Shown here: positions 25,402-35,101 of the stretch, in pieces | Layout: the number at the start of each line of letters is the position of its first letter | Numbering within the stretch: position 1 is the first letter of the stretch | NCBI RefSeq assembly: GCF_030645195.1 | Contig: NZ_JAUSLW010000030.1 | Location: 1 to 64,000, forward strand | Direction of reading: 5' to 3' | DNA: 64,000 bases | Origin: Phenylobacterium sp. | GTDB lineage: Bacteria; Pseudomonadota; Alphaproteobacteria; Caulobacterales; Caulobacteraceae | Made by a program: the position numbers and the translations under genes | The notes under the pieces: model-generated | Told to the model about the DNA's origin: nothing | Seen by the model: the letters and a program-made list of their open reading frames with translations, nothing else | Databases searched by the model: none

Positions 25402-27021
25402 TCATTTCTTCACGCACAGCCACCGCGCGCGGTGGAAGTTGCCGACATTGTCGACCCAGCCGGTGACCTTGGGGCTGACCAGGTTGCGGTTCACCACGAA
25501 GTAGACAGGGATCATGGCCTCGTCGGCCAGCATCAGCTGTTCGGCGCGCTGCAGGATATCCGCGCGCTCTCGCGCGTCCGGCTCGTTGTCGGCTTGATTG
25601 AGCAGGGCGTCATAGGCCGGGTTCTTGTAGTCGCCGTAGTTCTGGCCGCCGGTGTCGGACTTCATCAGGCCCAGGAAGGTCACCGGATCGTTGAAGTCGG
25701 CGAACCAGCTCATGGCGCCGACCCCGAAGTCGCGGTTGCGATAGGCGGCGAAGGCGATCTGGCCTTCGTTCTGCACGATCTTGGCGTCCACCCCGATGCT
25801 GGCCCAGTCGGCCTGGACGGCGCTGGCCAGCAGGATGGTGTCGGGGCTGTTGCCGATCTTCAATTCGAAGCTCAGGGGGTGGCCCGGCCCATAGCCCGCC
25901 TGCGCCAGCAGCCGCTTGGCTTCGGCCTGGCGCTCGGCGAGCGGCTTGTGGGCCCACACCGTCTGCGGGCCCTGGGCGTAGCCCGCCGTGCCCGGCGGCA
26001 CGAAGGCGTAGGCCGGCAACTGCCCCGCCCGCAGCAGCTTGGCGGTGATGAACTCGCGGTCGACGGCCTCCGATAGGGCGCGGCGCACGCGGATGTCGCG
26101 GAAGGCCGCGATCTCCCGGGTGTTGAAGGAGAGATAGGCGGTGGCCAGCGAGTTCTTGGCCCGCACATAGGCAGGCATGGTCTGCCGCAGGCGCCCGATC
26201 CGGTTGGACTGGAACGAGGTGTTCACGTCCAGCTCGCCGCGTTGGATGCGCCGCTCAGCCATCACCGAGTCCGGGGTCGGGAAATAGTCGATGCGGTCCA
26301 CGCAGACATTGGCCACGTCGTAGAAGTTGGGGTTCTTCACCACCTCGATGTGGTCGCCCAACTTCCAGCTCATCAGCTTGAAGGGGCCGTTGGAGACATA
26401 GCGGCCGGGCTTGACCCAGGCGTCGCCCCACGTCTCCACGGCGTGCTTGGGCACCGGGAAGAAGCTCTGGTGCTTCAGCAGTTCCGGCAGGTAGGGGGCG
26501 GGGTGCTCCAGGGTCAGTTCCAGGGTGCGGGGGTCGATGGCGCGCGCGCCCAGGGCGACCAGGGGAGCCTTGCCCTCGTTCACCGCCTGGCCGTTCTTCA
26601 GCAGGTAGACGAGGTAGGCATAGATCGAGGCGGTCTTCGGATCGAGGATGCGGCGATAGGCGAACACGAAGTCGTCTGCGGTCACCGCGACCCCGTCCGA
26701 CCACTTGGCGTCGCGCAGGTGGAAGGTCCAGACCAGGCCGTCGGGGCTGGTCTCCCAGGAGGTGGCCATGGCCGGGATCGGCGCGCCATCCGGGGCGTCG
26801 GTGGTCAGGCCGAAGATCAGGTCGGCGATGATGGTGAACTCGTCTACCAGGTTGCTGGTCTGCGGATCCAGCGTGCCGGCCTCCTGGTTGCTGCCATAGG
26901 CCAGGCAGACCTCGCCAGCGGGGCAGGGCGGGCGGCTGACCCTGGCCTGGCAGGCGCTGAGCAGCAGAACCGCCGCGCCGAGGGCGGCCATCAGGACGGG
27001 GTGGAGACTCGTGGGGTTCAT
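25402..27021 (-). CDS. Peptide/nickel-type ABC substrate-binding lipoprotein
   Basis: OppA/DppA-family (SBP_bac_5) protein, 539 aa. Lipoprotein signal LMAALGAAVLLLSAC near residue 21. The family pattern is clear: YGSNQEAGTLDPQTSNLVDE, VTADDFVFAYRRILDPKTAS, NGPFKLMSWKLGDHIEVVKN and DVNTSFQSNRI. It should bind oligopeptides in the periplasm. No permease or ATPase genes are adjacent, so it is an orphan component. ATG 27021 gives the signal sequence; the longer track start reads through the divergent promoter. Confidence 0.9.
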   Translation of the reverse strand: MNPTSLHPVLMAALGAAVLLLSACQARVSRPPCPAGEVCLAYGSNQEAGTLDPQTSNLVDEFTIIADLIFGLTTDAPDGAPIPAMATSWETSPDGLVWTFHLRDAKWSDGVAVTADDFVFAYRRILDPKTASIYAYLVYLLKNGQAVNEGKAPLVALGARAIDPRTLELTLEHPAPYLPELLKHQSFFPVPKHAVETWGDAWVKPGRYVSNGPFKLMSWKLGDHIEVVKNPNFYDVANVCVDRIDYFPTPDSVMAERRIQRGELDVNTSFQSNRIGRLRQTMPAYVRAKNSLATAYLSFNTREIAAFRDIRVRRALSEAVDREFITAKLLRAGQLPAYAFVPPGTAGYAQGPQTVWAHKPLAERQAEAKRLLAQAGYGPGHPLSFELKIGNSPDTILLASAVQADWASIGVDAKIVQNEGQIAFAAYRNRDFGVGAMSWFADFNDPVTFLGLMKSDTGGQNYGDYKNPAYDALLNQADNEPDARERADILQRAEQLMLADEAMIPVYFVVNRNLVSPKVTGWVDNVGNFHRARWLCVKK

Positions 27022-27139
27022 GCCTAGTCGTCCCATCGCGCGACCGGCCTGTCGAGGGCGGGGCGAAAAACCGCGTGCGTCCCCGGCTGTGCGCGCTATG
27101 CCGGTCGCGCCATGCCGCCAGAGCATGCGGGAGGGGATG

Positions 27140-28003
27140 ATGAGCTATTCCGAAAAGCCGTTCCGGTTCGACGGCGCCGACGGCGTCTCCATCGCCGGGT
27201 TCCGCTGGGCCGACGACCGCGTGGCGCCGCGCGCCATCCTGCAGATCGCCCACGGCATGGGCGAGCACGCCCGGCGATACCCCGAGCCCCTGATCCCGAT
27301 CATGGCCGACGGCTTCGTCCTCTATGCCGACGACCATCGCGGCCATGGCTATACCGCGCCCTCCAAGGAAGCCCTGGGCGACTTCGGCGAGAACGGCGCC
27401 GAGCTGGTGGTGGAGGATATCGCCCGTCTGACCGACCTGGCGCGAGCCGAGAATCCCGGCCTGCCGCTAATCCTCCTGGGCCACAGCCTTGGGTCCTTCT
27501 TCGCCCAGGCCTACGCCTTCGACCATGCCGACAAGATCGACGGCCTGGTGCTGTCGGGCACGGCGGCCTTCGGCGACCGCACGGGGCCGGCCAAGAAGCT
27601 GGACGAGATGAACGCCGACGGGCCCACGCCGCGCACCCCCTATGACTGGCTCTCCCGCGACGAGGCCGAGGTGGACAAGTACATCGCCGACCCCCTGTGC
27701 GGCTTCTCCCGCCAGCCCAGCGCCGCGGCGAGCTTCGCCCGGGTCAGCGCCCGCCTGCGCGACGAGGTGGAGATCGCCAAGATCCCCAAGGACCTGCCCC
27801 TCTACATCTTCGTGGGCGACCAGGACCCCATCAACCGCGAGCTGGCGCTGCTGCATCCGCTGGTGAACCGCTACAAGGCTGCGGGCCTCACTCGGATGGA
27901 GGTGAAAGTCTACGAGGGCGGCCGCCACGAGATGCTGAACGAAACCAACCGCGACGAGGTGGTGGCCGATCTGCTGGCCTGGCTGCGGAAGACGGTGGAA
28001 TAG
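27140..28003 (+). CDS. Monoacylglycerol-lipase-like alpha/beta hydrolase
   Basis: Serine hydrolase of the lysophospholipase/monoacylglycerol lipase family, 287 aa. The oxyanion strand HGMGEHARRY lies near 44, DHRGHG near 71, and the nucleophile elbow GHSLGSFF near 113-120. The acidic residue is in VGDQDPIN and the catalytic His in GGRHEMLNE near 263. There is no signal peptide. GGAGG precedes ATG 27140. It is convergent with the sigma-factor gene. Confidence 0.9.
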   Translation: MSYSEKPFRFDGADGVSIAGFRWADDRVAPRAILQIAHGMGEHARRYPEPLIPIMADGFVLYADDHRGHGYTAPSKEALGDFGENGAELVVEDIARLTDLARAENPGLPLILLGHSLGSFFAQAYAFDHADKIDGLVLSGTAAFGDRTGPAKKLDEMNADGPTPRTPYDWLSRDEAEVDKYIADPLCGFSRQPSAAASFARVSARLRDEVEIAKIPKDLPLYIFVGDQDPINRELALLHPLVNRYKAAGLTRMEVKVYEGGRHEMLNETNRDEVVADLLAWLRKTVE

Positions 28004-28011
28004 AGGGGCCG

Positions 28012-28548
28012 CTAAGCCCCGCTGGCGATCCCCAGGGTCTCGTCGGCCATGACGTCGGAGGCGTCGTCGGCGTCCATGATCTTCAGCAGCCGGATCCGGG
28101 CGCGGTTCACCCGGCTCTTGATGGTGCCAACCGCGCAGCCGCAGATGCTGGCGGCCTCTTCGTAGGAAAGCCCCGCCGCCCCCACCAGGATCAGGGCCTC
28201 GCGATGCTCATCGGGCAGCAACTTCAGGGCGTCCTGCATGGCGTGCATGGCCACGCTCCACTCCTGGGTCGGGGCCGACCTGAGCGTTCCGGCATACTCG
28301 CCCTGTTCGTCGCGCACCTCGCGGCGGCGGCGGATGACCTGGGTGTAGTAGGTGTTGCGCAGGATCGTGAACAGCCAGGCTCGCAGGTTGGTGCCGTCCT
28401 CGAACTTGTCGCGGTTGGTCCAGGCCTTGATCAGGGTGTCCTGGACCAGGTCGTCGGCGTCGGATCCATTGTGGCTCAAGGACCAGGCGAAGGCTCGCAG
28501 CGCAGGGATCATGCGCACGACGTCGTCGCGCCAGGTGTCGCCGGACAT
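28012..28548 (-). CDS. ECF sigma factor, EcfG/ECF15-like
   Basis: RNA polymerase sigma factor with regions 2 and 4 only, 178 aa. Region 2: DADDLVQDTLIKAW (about 30-43) and LRAWLFTILRNTYY. Region 4: LKLLPDEHREALILVGAAGLSYEEAASICGCAVGTIKSRVNRAR. This pattern fits the alphaproteobacterial EcfG/SigT-SigU general-stress group. No phyR or nepR gene is in the window, so it may be a secondary, EcfG-controlled paralogue. A matching GGAAC-N16-CGTT promoter lies upstream, which suggests auto- or cross-regulation by an EcfG-type sigma. Confidence 0.9.
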   Translation of the reverse strand: MSGDTWRDDVVRMIPALRAFAWSLSHNGSDADDLVQDTLIKAWTNRDKFEDGTNLRAWLFTILRNTYYTQVIRRRREVRDEQGEYAGTLRSAPTQEWSVAMHAMQDALKLLPDEHREALILVGAAGLSYEEAASICGCAVGTIKSRVNRARIRLLKIMDADDASDVMADETLGIASGA

Positions 28549-28617
28549 GGGTTTCCTCGATCCGCCCCGCCGTCAGTTGGGAAGACGGTGTTCACCGCCG
28601 CGCCCCGTTGGTCACTC

Positions 28618-28642
28618 AACGCGCGCAGACTCCATCTGTTCC
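28618..28642 (-). promoter_or_regulatory. EcfG-type promoter of the sigma factor gene
   Basis: On the minus strand GGAAC (28642-28638), 16 bases, then CGTT (28621-28618): an exact match to the alphaproteobacterial EcfG general-stress consensus GGAAC-N16/17-CGTT. The leader to ATG 28548 would be about 60 bases. Confidence 0.75.
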
Positions 28643-28675
28643 GCCTTGCGGTTGAGCGCGCGGCCCCCAATCTAG

Positions 28676-28701
28676 GGAACGAAGAACGACCTTCGGTCGT
28701 T
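28676..28701 (+). promoter_or_regulatory. EcfG-type promoter of the egtB-egtD gene
   Basis: GGAAC (28676-28680), 17 bases, then CGTT (28698-28701), again an exact consensus match. It is divergent from the sigma-gene promoter with 33 bases between the two -35 elements. The leader to ATG 28778 is about 70 bases. A perfect inverted repeat AACGACC-TTC-GGTCGTT overlaps the spacer and -10. Confidence 0.75.
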
Positions 28702-28777
28702 GACGGAAACCTGGGGGCAGGCTTCCTCGTGGTTCGCACCGCGACATCTCACACGCGTTCAGTTCGAAGGAGTATCC

Positions 28778-31000
28778 ATGGCGCCCTCCGATGACGCAGG
28801 TCCGTTGCCCGCCCCGCTCCGCGGCGTCCTTGACCAGTCGGTGGGGCGGTATCACCGTGTCCGCCAGGCCACCGAGGATCTCGTGCGGTTCCTGTCCAGC
28901 GAGGACATGGCCGCCCAGTCGATGCCTGACGCCAGCCCCGCCAAGTGGCACCTGGCTCATACCAGCTGGTTCTTCGAGACCTTCATGCTCGCGCCGAACC
29001 TGCCGGGCTACCGCCTCTTCGATCCCCGCTACGCCTACCTGTTCAATTCCTATTACGAGGCCCTGGGCCCGCGGCAGCCGCGGCCCGAGCGCGGCCTGCT
29101 GACCCGGCCCTCCCGCGACGAGGTCCTGGCCTACCGAGCCCACGTGGACGAAGCGATGCACGACCTGCTGTCCTCCGGGACGCCGGGCCTGGCCGAGCTG
29201 TTGGACCTGGGCCTGGCCCATGAGGAGCAGCACCAGGAACTGATCCTGATGGACATCCTGCACCTCTTCGCCCAGTCGCCCCTGAAGCCCGCCTATTCCC
29301 CCACCACCGCCCTGCCGGTGAGCGGCGATCCGGGGCCGGCCGGGACAGTGGACTTCGATGGCGGTCTGGTGGAGATCGGCCATGGCGGCGGGGGCTTCGC
29401 CTTCGACAACGAGGGGCCGCGCCACCAGGTCTTCCTCCAGCCCTTCAAGCTGGCCGACCGGCTGGTGACCAATGGCGAGTGGCTGGCCTTCATGGCCGAC
29501 GGCGGCTACGTCCGCCCGGAACTTTGGCTGGCCGAGGGCTGGGCCCAGGTCCAGGCCCAGGTCTGGCGCGCGCCGCTCTACTGGCAGGAGGCCGCCCACG
29601 GCTGGCTGGCCATGACCCTGCAGGGCCTGCGCGCCGTCGCGCCCCATGCCCCGGTCACCCACATCAGCTTCTACGAGGCCGACGCCTATGCGACCTGGGC
29701 CGGCGCCCGCCTGCCCACCGAGGCCGAATGGGAGCACGCCGCGGCGGGCCTGCCCATCGCCGGCAACTTCATGGGCTCGGGCCAGCTCGGCCCGGCCGCC
29801 ACCCAGGCCGGGGAGGGGCTGCGCCAGATGTTCGGCGACGTCTGGGAATGGACCCGCAGCGCCTATTCCCCCTATCCGGGCTTCCATCCGGCCGCCGGCG
29901 CGGTGGGGGAGTACAACGGCAAGTTCATGATCGGCCAGATGGTGCTGCGCGGCGGCGGCTGCGCCACACCGGAGCACCATGTGCGGGCGACCTACCGCAA
30001 CTTCTTCCACCCGCAGCAACGCTGGATGTTCTCGGGCCTGCGCCTGGCCTGGGACCGCCCCCCGAAGCAGGCCCTGGCCGAGGATGGCAGCTTCGCCGCC
30101 GACGTACTGGCGGGGCTGGCCAAGCCGCGGAAGTCGATCCCGGCCAAATACTTCTACGACGCCGAGGGCTCACGGCTGTTCGAGGAGATCTGCGACCTGC
30201 CGGAATACTATCCCACCCGCACCGAGGCCGCCCTGCTGCGCGCCAAGGCCGGCGAGATGGCCGCGGCGATCCCGGCCGGCGCGGCCCTGGTGGAGTTCGG
30301 CAGCGGGGCCAGCACCAAGACCCGTCTCCTGCTGGACGCCGCGCCGCAGTTGGCGGCCTACGTCCCCATCGACATCAGCAAGGCCGCCCTGGACGCCGCG
30401 GCGCAGGCTATCGGTCGCGACTATCCCGATCTGGTGGTGGCGCCCCTGGTGGACGACTTCACCACCGCCCTCAGCCTGCCGCCCGAGGTGTCGGGCATGA
30501 CCAGCGTCGGCTTCTTCCCCGGTTCCACCATCGGCAATTTCCGCCCCGACGAGGCGATCGCCTTCCTGGCCGGGGCGCGCCGCCTGCTGGGCCATGGCGC
30601 GGCCTTCCTGGTGGGGATGGACATCGTCAAGGACGAGGCGACCCTGGTGGCGGCCTATGACGACGCCCGGGGCGTCACGGCGGCCTTCAACCTCAACCTG
30701 CTGACCCGCATCAACCGCGAGCTCGACGGCGACTTCGACCTGGACGCCTTCCAGCACCGCGCGGTGTGGAACGCCCAGGAGAGCCGGATGGAGATGCACC
30801 TGGTGAGCACGCGCGCCCAGAGCGTCTCGGTGGCGGGGCGCAGCTTCGCCTTCGCGGCCGGGGAGACCCTGCACACCGAGAACTCCTACAAGTTCACGGT
30901 CGATGGCTTCGGAAAGCTGGCGGCGGCGGCGGGGTGGCGGCTGGAGCAGCGCTGGGAAAGCGCGGCGCCGAGCTTCGCCATGGTGCTGCTGAGGGCCTAG
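28778..31000 (+). CDS. egtB-egtD: EgtB-EgtD fusion: sulfoxide synthase + histidine methyltransferase
   Basis: Single 740-aa polypeptide. Residues 1-426 are EgtB-like: a DinB_2 domain with iron ligands H61 (WHLAHTSWFFE) and H148/H152 (HEEQHQE), then an FGE-sulfatase domain (NGEWLAF, ISFYEADAYATWAGARLPTE, GDVWEWT, FSGLRLA). Residues about 435-740 are EgtD-like SAM-dependent histidine N-methyltransferase: PAKYFYDAEGSRLFEEI, the SAM loop VEFGSGASTKTRLLLD and GFFPGSTIGNF. Together they cover both core steps to the ergothioneine sulfoxide; no egtA, egtC or egtE is adjacent. AAGGAG precedes ATG 28778. An EcfG-type promoter suggests stress control. Confidence 0.9.
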   Translation: MAPSDDAGPLPAPLRGVLDQSVGRYHRVRQATEDLVRFLSSEDMAAQSMPDASPAKWHLAHTSWFFETFMLAPNLPGYRLFDPRYAYLFNSYYEALGPRQPRPERGLLTRPSRDEVLAYRAHVDEAMHDLLSSGTPGLAELLDLGLAHEEQHQELILMDILHLFAQSPLKPAYSPTTALPVSGDPGPAGTVDFDGGLVEIGHGGGGFAFDNEGPRHQVFLQPFKLADRLVTNGEWLAFMADGGYVRPELWLAEGWAQVQAQVWRAPLYWQEAAHGWLAMTLQGLRAVAPHAPVTHISFYEADAYATWAGARLPTEAEWEHAAAGLPIAGNFMGSGQLGPAATQAGEGLRQMFGDVWEWTRSAYSPYPGFHPAAGAVGEYNGKFMIGQMVLRGGGCATPEHHVRATYRNFFHPQQRWMFSGLRLAWDRPPKQALAEDGSFAADVLAGLAKPRKSIPAKYFYDAEGSRLFEEICDLPEYYPTRTEAALLRAKAGEMAAAIPAGAALVEFGSGASTKTRLLLDAAPQLAAYVPIDISKAALDAAAQAIGRDYPDLVVAPLVDDFTTALSLPPEVSGMTSVGFFPGSTIGNFRPDEAIAFLAGARRLLGHGAAFLVGMDIVKDEATLVAAYDDARGVTAAFNLNLLTRINRELDGDFDLDAFQHRAVWNAQESRMEMHLVSTRAQSVSVAGRSFAFAAGETLHTENSYKFTVDGFGKLAAAAGWRLEQRWESAAPSFAMVLLRA

Positions 31001-31049
31001 CGCGGCCGGAAGGCCGACGAGGCCATCCATTCCTGATGCTCGTGAAGAA

Positions 31050-31075
31050 ACGGCTCCGAGGGAGGTCGGAGCCGT
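31050..31075. terminator. Bidirectional terminator egtB-egtD / KGG protein
   Basis: ACGGCTCCGA and TCGGAGCCGT form a perfect 10-bp stem with a GGGAGG loop, in the 100-base gap between two convergent genes. A run of As before it gives some U tract for the minus-strand transcript. Confidence 0.8.
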
Positions 31076-31103
31076 GCCTTGTCTCAGTCGAGGGTCGGGA
31101 CGA

Positions 31104-31319
31104 TCAGCCTTCCAGCGGGCCGCGGGTGCGACCGCCGCCGCGGGAAGATTCGCCGCCCTTGCGCCCGGCCGAGGCCGCGAGGTCGCGGTCCTTGGCGAAG
31201 CTGCGTTTCTCCCCCGGCACGCTGGCGCCGCCCTTGCGGGCGATCTCACGCCGGCGCTCGGGGTTCATGGCGGCGAATCCGCGACGGGACTTCGGCTTGG
31301 CGTTGGGATCGAGGTCCAT
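31104..31319 (-). CDS. KGG-repeat stress protein (YciG/GsiB-like)
   Basis: 71-aa highly basic hydrophilic protein with KGG repeats: RRGFAAMNPERRREIARKGG, then KDRDLAASAGRKGGESS. Proteins with these repeats are induced by general stress in many bacteria and behave as small disordered, hydrophilin-like proteins. AGGAG precedes the ATG. I see no GGAAC-N16/17-CGTT site upstream, so sigma control is not proven, but the position beside the ECF sigma/egt locus fits a stress island. Confidence 0.85.
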   Translation of the reverse strand: MDLDPNAKPKSRRGFAAMNPERRREIARKGGASVPGEKRSFAKDRDLAASAGRKGGESSRGGGRTRGPLEG

Positions 31320-31434
31320 GGGGCTACTCCTGATGATGCGTGCGTGCCGGGGAGGCGGTTGGGGGCCGCTTCACGTACGGTTACGCTCAGGCAAACCCTC
31401 AAGATGCAGGAGAGGTTGCGCGAAAAGTTGCGTC

Positions 31435-32681
31435 TTATTCGCGGCGCAGGGCCTCGATGGGGTCCAGCCGGGCCGCTCGCCAGGACGGATAGGCCCCGAA
31501 CACCAGGCCCACCAGGCTGGAGAAGCCCAGGGCCACGGGCCCGGCCCAGACGGGGATTGCGGCCGGCCAGGACCCGATCCTGGCGATGGCGATCGCCCCC
31601 AGGACGCCGATCAAGAGACCCAGGAGCCCCCCCACCAACGATAGCGTGATCGACTCCAGGGCGAACTGGATGAGGATGTCGGAGCGCCTGGCGCCGACCG
31701 CCATGCGCAGGCCGATCTCGCGGGTCCGCTCGGTCACCGCCACCAGCATTATGTTCATGATCCCCACGCCCCCCACCACCAGGGAGACCCCGGCCACGGC
31801 GGCCAGTAGGACGGTGAAGGTGCCGATGGCCGCCTGGGACGCCGCCAGGATCGAGGCCATGTTCTGGGTGGAGAAGTCGTCGTCGTCCCCCTGGCGGATG
31901 CGGTGGGTCTCCCGCAGCAGGTTGGTGGTGTCCTCCTGCACCCGGTCCAGGACCTCGGCGTCGGCGGCCTTCACATAGATTGTCTGGACGGTGTCGCCCC
32001 GGGCGCGGCGGCCGACGATGCGCGAGCGCACCGCCTCGAGCGGGCCCAGCAGCACGTCGTCCTGGTCCTGGCCGAAACTGGACTGGCCCTTGGGCGCCAG
32101 GACCCCGATCACCTCGAAGGGGACGCTGCGCACCCGCACACGCTTGCCGATGGGGTCGTCGTCGCCCCAGAGCTGGGTGGCGACGGTGGGGCCGATCACC
32201 ACAACCTTCTTGCCCTGGCGGGCCTCGCGGTCGTCGAACATCCGGCCCTGGGCGATCTCCAGATCGCGGGCGATGAGATAGGGCGGGGTGACGCCCTCGA
32301 TGCGGCTGTTCCAGTTGGCGCCGTCGGCGGTGAGCTGGGCCTGGCCGCGGACCACGGGGGCCACGGCGGCGACACCCTCCACCTGCTTGCCGATGGCCTC
32401 GGCGTCGGCGTCGGTGAGGGTCTGGCCCGAGCCCGCCGCCCCGCGCACCAGGCCGCCGCCAGGGCCCATGGCGCCGCCGCGGGCCGCTCCGGGGCTGACG
32501 ATGATCAGGTTGGAGCCGAGGCCGGCGATGGTGCTGGTGACCCTCTGCTGGGCCCCAAGGCCGATGGAGGTCATCATCACGACGGCCGCGACCCCGATCA
32601 CCACCCCCAGCGAGGTGAGGACCGAGCGCATGGGGTGGGCGACGATGGCGCCGGTGGCGAAGCGCAGGAGTTCGATGAACT

Positions 32682-32685
<4 letters not shown>
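31435..32685 (-). CDS. MacB-like ABC transporter permease
   Basis: FtsX/MacB-type inner-membrane permease, 416 aa. It has one N-terminal helix ([25 protein letters not shown]), a large periplasmic MacB_PCD domain (about 50-270), and a C-terminal FtsX domain with three helices ([26 protein letters not shown]). The ATPase is a separate overlapping gene (ATGA), unlike E. coli MacB where both are fused. With the upstream adaptor it forms a tripartite exporter; the outer-membrane channel is not in the window. Confidence 0.93.
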
Positions 32686-33365
<680 letters not shown>

Positions 33366-33375
33366 CGGCCGCGCT

Positions 33376-34962
33376 TCACGTCCGGGGCCGGCCGGAGCCG
33401 CCGGCGGCTCCGGGGGCGCCGCCGGCGAAGGGCGAGGCGGCCTTGACCTTGGGCTTGGGCCCGCCGCCGGTGATCACCTGGTCGCCGGCCTTCAGGGACG
33501 GACTGCGGATCTCTGTGAAGGAGCCGTCGGTGACCCCCACCCGCACGGGGACGGGGACCGGCTTATCGTCGCGCAGCACATAGACCACGCCCCCGGTCAT
33601 GCCGCCCGCGCCGCGGCCCTGGGCCATCGTGGCGCGCAGGACGGCGAGCTTCTGCTTCTGATCGGGGCGCAGCAGGGGTTCCAGCCTGGCCATGGCCGCC
33701 TCGGTGTTCTTGCGCATGGTCTCGCGCATGGCGCTGCGGTCGCCGCCGGCGCTGGCGAAGGCCGCGGCGGTCTTGGTGCGCAGGTCCGCCTCGATGGGCG
33801 CCCAGGCCTTCTGTTGGGCGGCGTCCAGGTCCAGCTGCTGGACCAGACGGGCCGCGCCCATGCCGCCGCGCTGACCGCCGCCACCCTGGGCCCGCTGGCC
33901 GCCGCCGAAGCCTCCGCCCATGCCGGGCGGGCCGAAGCCCCCGGCGGGGCGGGCGGCCTGGGCGTTGGCGCTGGCCGGCTGCCAGCGCAGGGCCGCGGCC
34001 GGGACCTTCATGACGCCGGCCTTCTGTTCGATGACGATGTCGGCGTTGGCGGTCATGCCGGGCAGGAGATTGCCCCTGGGATTGTCGGCCTCGGCCATCA
34101 CCGTATAGGCCACCACGTTCTGGTCGGTGACCGGCTGCTTGCGGACCTGGGTGACGATGCCGGTGAAGTTGTCATCCGGGAAGGCGTCGACGGTGAACTT
34201 GACGGCCTGACCCTCCTTGACCTGGCCGATGTCGGCCTCGTCGACGGAGATCTTTACCTGCACCTTGGACAGGTCCTGGGCGATGCGGAACAGCACCGGG
34301 GCCGACAGGCTGGCGGCCACGGTCTGGCCGGGCTCGATCTGGCGGTCGACGATCACCCCGTCGATGGGGGCCACGACCATCGTGCGCGACAGGTCCACCC
34401 GCGTGCTGCGCAGGGCCGCCTGGCTCTGGCCGACCCGGGCGCGGGTGGCCTCGACGCTGGCCGCGGCGGCGCGGTAGGTGGCCTGGGACTGGTCGAGGAC
34501 CGAGGGGGCGTAGAACCCTTTCTCCACCAGGATCTTCTTGCGATTGTAGTCGGCCTGGGCGTTGGCGGCCTGGGCCTGGGCCTGGCGCACCGCCGCGGCG
34601 CCGGCGGCGATGTCGGCCTGACCCTGGGCGACGCGGGATTCGTAGGTCTGGGGATCGAGGATGGCCAGCGTCTGGCCGGCCTTCACCTCGTCGTTGAAGT
34701 CCACCAGCACCTGGCGGATCTGGCCGGAGATCTGCGAGCCCACCTCCACCGTCACCAGAGCCTCCAGCGTGCCCGAGGCCGAGACCGAGCGGGTGATGGC
34801 GCCCTGGTCCACCGCCGCGGTGCGGTAGGGGTCCTTGGGTTCGTCCTTCTTGAGCACCCGGCAGCCGACCACGGTCAGCAGCGCCAGGAGCAGCACCGCC
34901 AGTCCGATCATGACCGGGCGAGGCAGCCGCATCCTGGAGGGTCGGGTCGGGTTCGGGCTCAA
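33376..34962 (-). CDS. MacA-like periplasmic adaptor with Spy-like insertion
   Basis: HlyD/RND-type membrane-fusion protein, 528 aa. N-terminal membrane anchor (MIGLAVLLLALLTVVGC), lipoyl half (VGSQISGQIRQVLVDFNDEVKAGQTLAILD), a helical hairpin (about 105-190), then a beta-barrel (VQVKISVDEADIGQV, FTGIVTQVR). Unusual part: residues about 335-455 form a Gly-rich linker plus an Ala/Gln-rich helical block with DxxQ-type repeats (LDLDAAQQ, LLRPDQKQK) like Spy/CpxP chaperones. The membrane-proximal domain then resumes (VYVLRDDKPVPVPVRVG). It is first of the three exporter genes. Confidence 0.9.
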   Translation of the reverse strand: MSPNPTRPSRMRLPRPVMIGLAVLLLALLTVVGCRVLKKDEPKDPYRTAAVDQGAITRSVSASGTLEALVTVEVGSQISGQIRQVLVDFNDEVKAGQTLAILDPQTYESRVAQGQADIAAGAAAVRQAQAQAANAQADYNRKKILVEKGFYAPSVLDQSQATYRAAAASVEATRARVGQSQAALRSTRVDLSRTMVVAPIDGVIVDRQIEPGQTVAASLSAPVLFRIAQDLSKVQVKISVDEADIGQVKEGQAVKFTVDAFPDDNFTGIVTQVRKQPVTDQNVVAYTVMAEADNPRGNLLPGMTANADIVIEQKAGVMKVPAAALRWQPASANAQAARPAGGFGPPGMGGGFGGGQRAQGGGGQRGGMGAARLVQQLDLDAAQQKAWAPIEADLRTKTAAAFASAGGDRSAMRETMRKNTEAAMARLEPLLRPDQKQKLAVLRATMAQGRGAGGMTGGVVYVLRDDKPVPVPVRVGVTDGSFTEIRSPSLKAGDQVITGGGPKPKVKAASPFAGGAPGAAGGSGRPRT

Positions 34963-35101
34963 GAGGTGTCTCCACGACGCAGGGGCCGGCAGGTTAGGAA
35001 AGTCCGGCTGAACCGGGGATGACCTGCTTTGTCCAAGATCAGACAGGCGTTACGCGACAATTTCAGCCCGGTTCCAAGTCTTGCGGCCTGGCAACAAAGA
35101 C

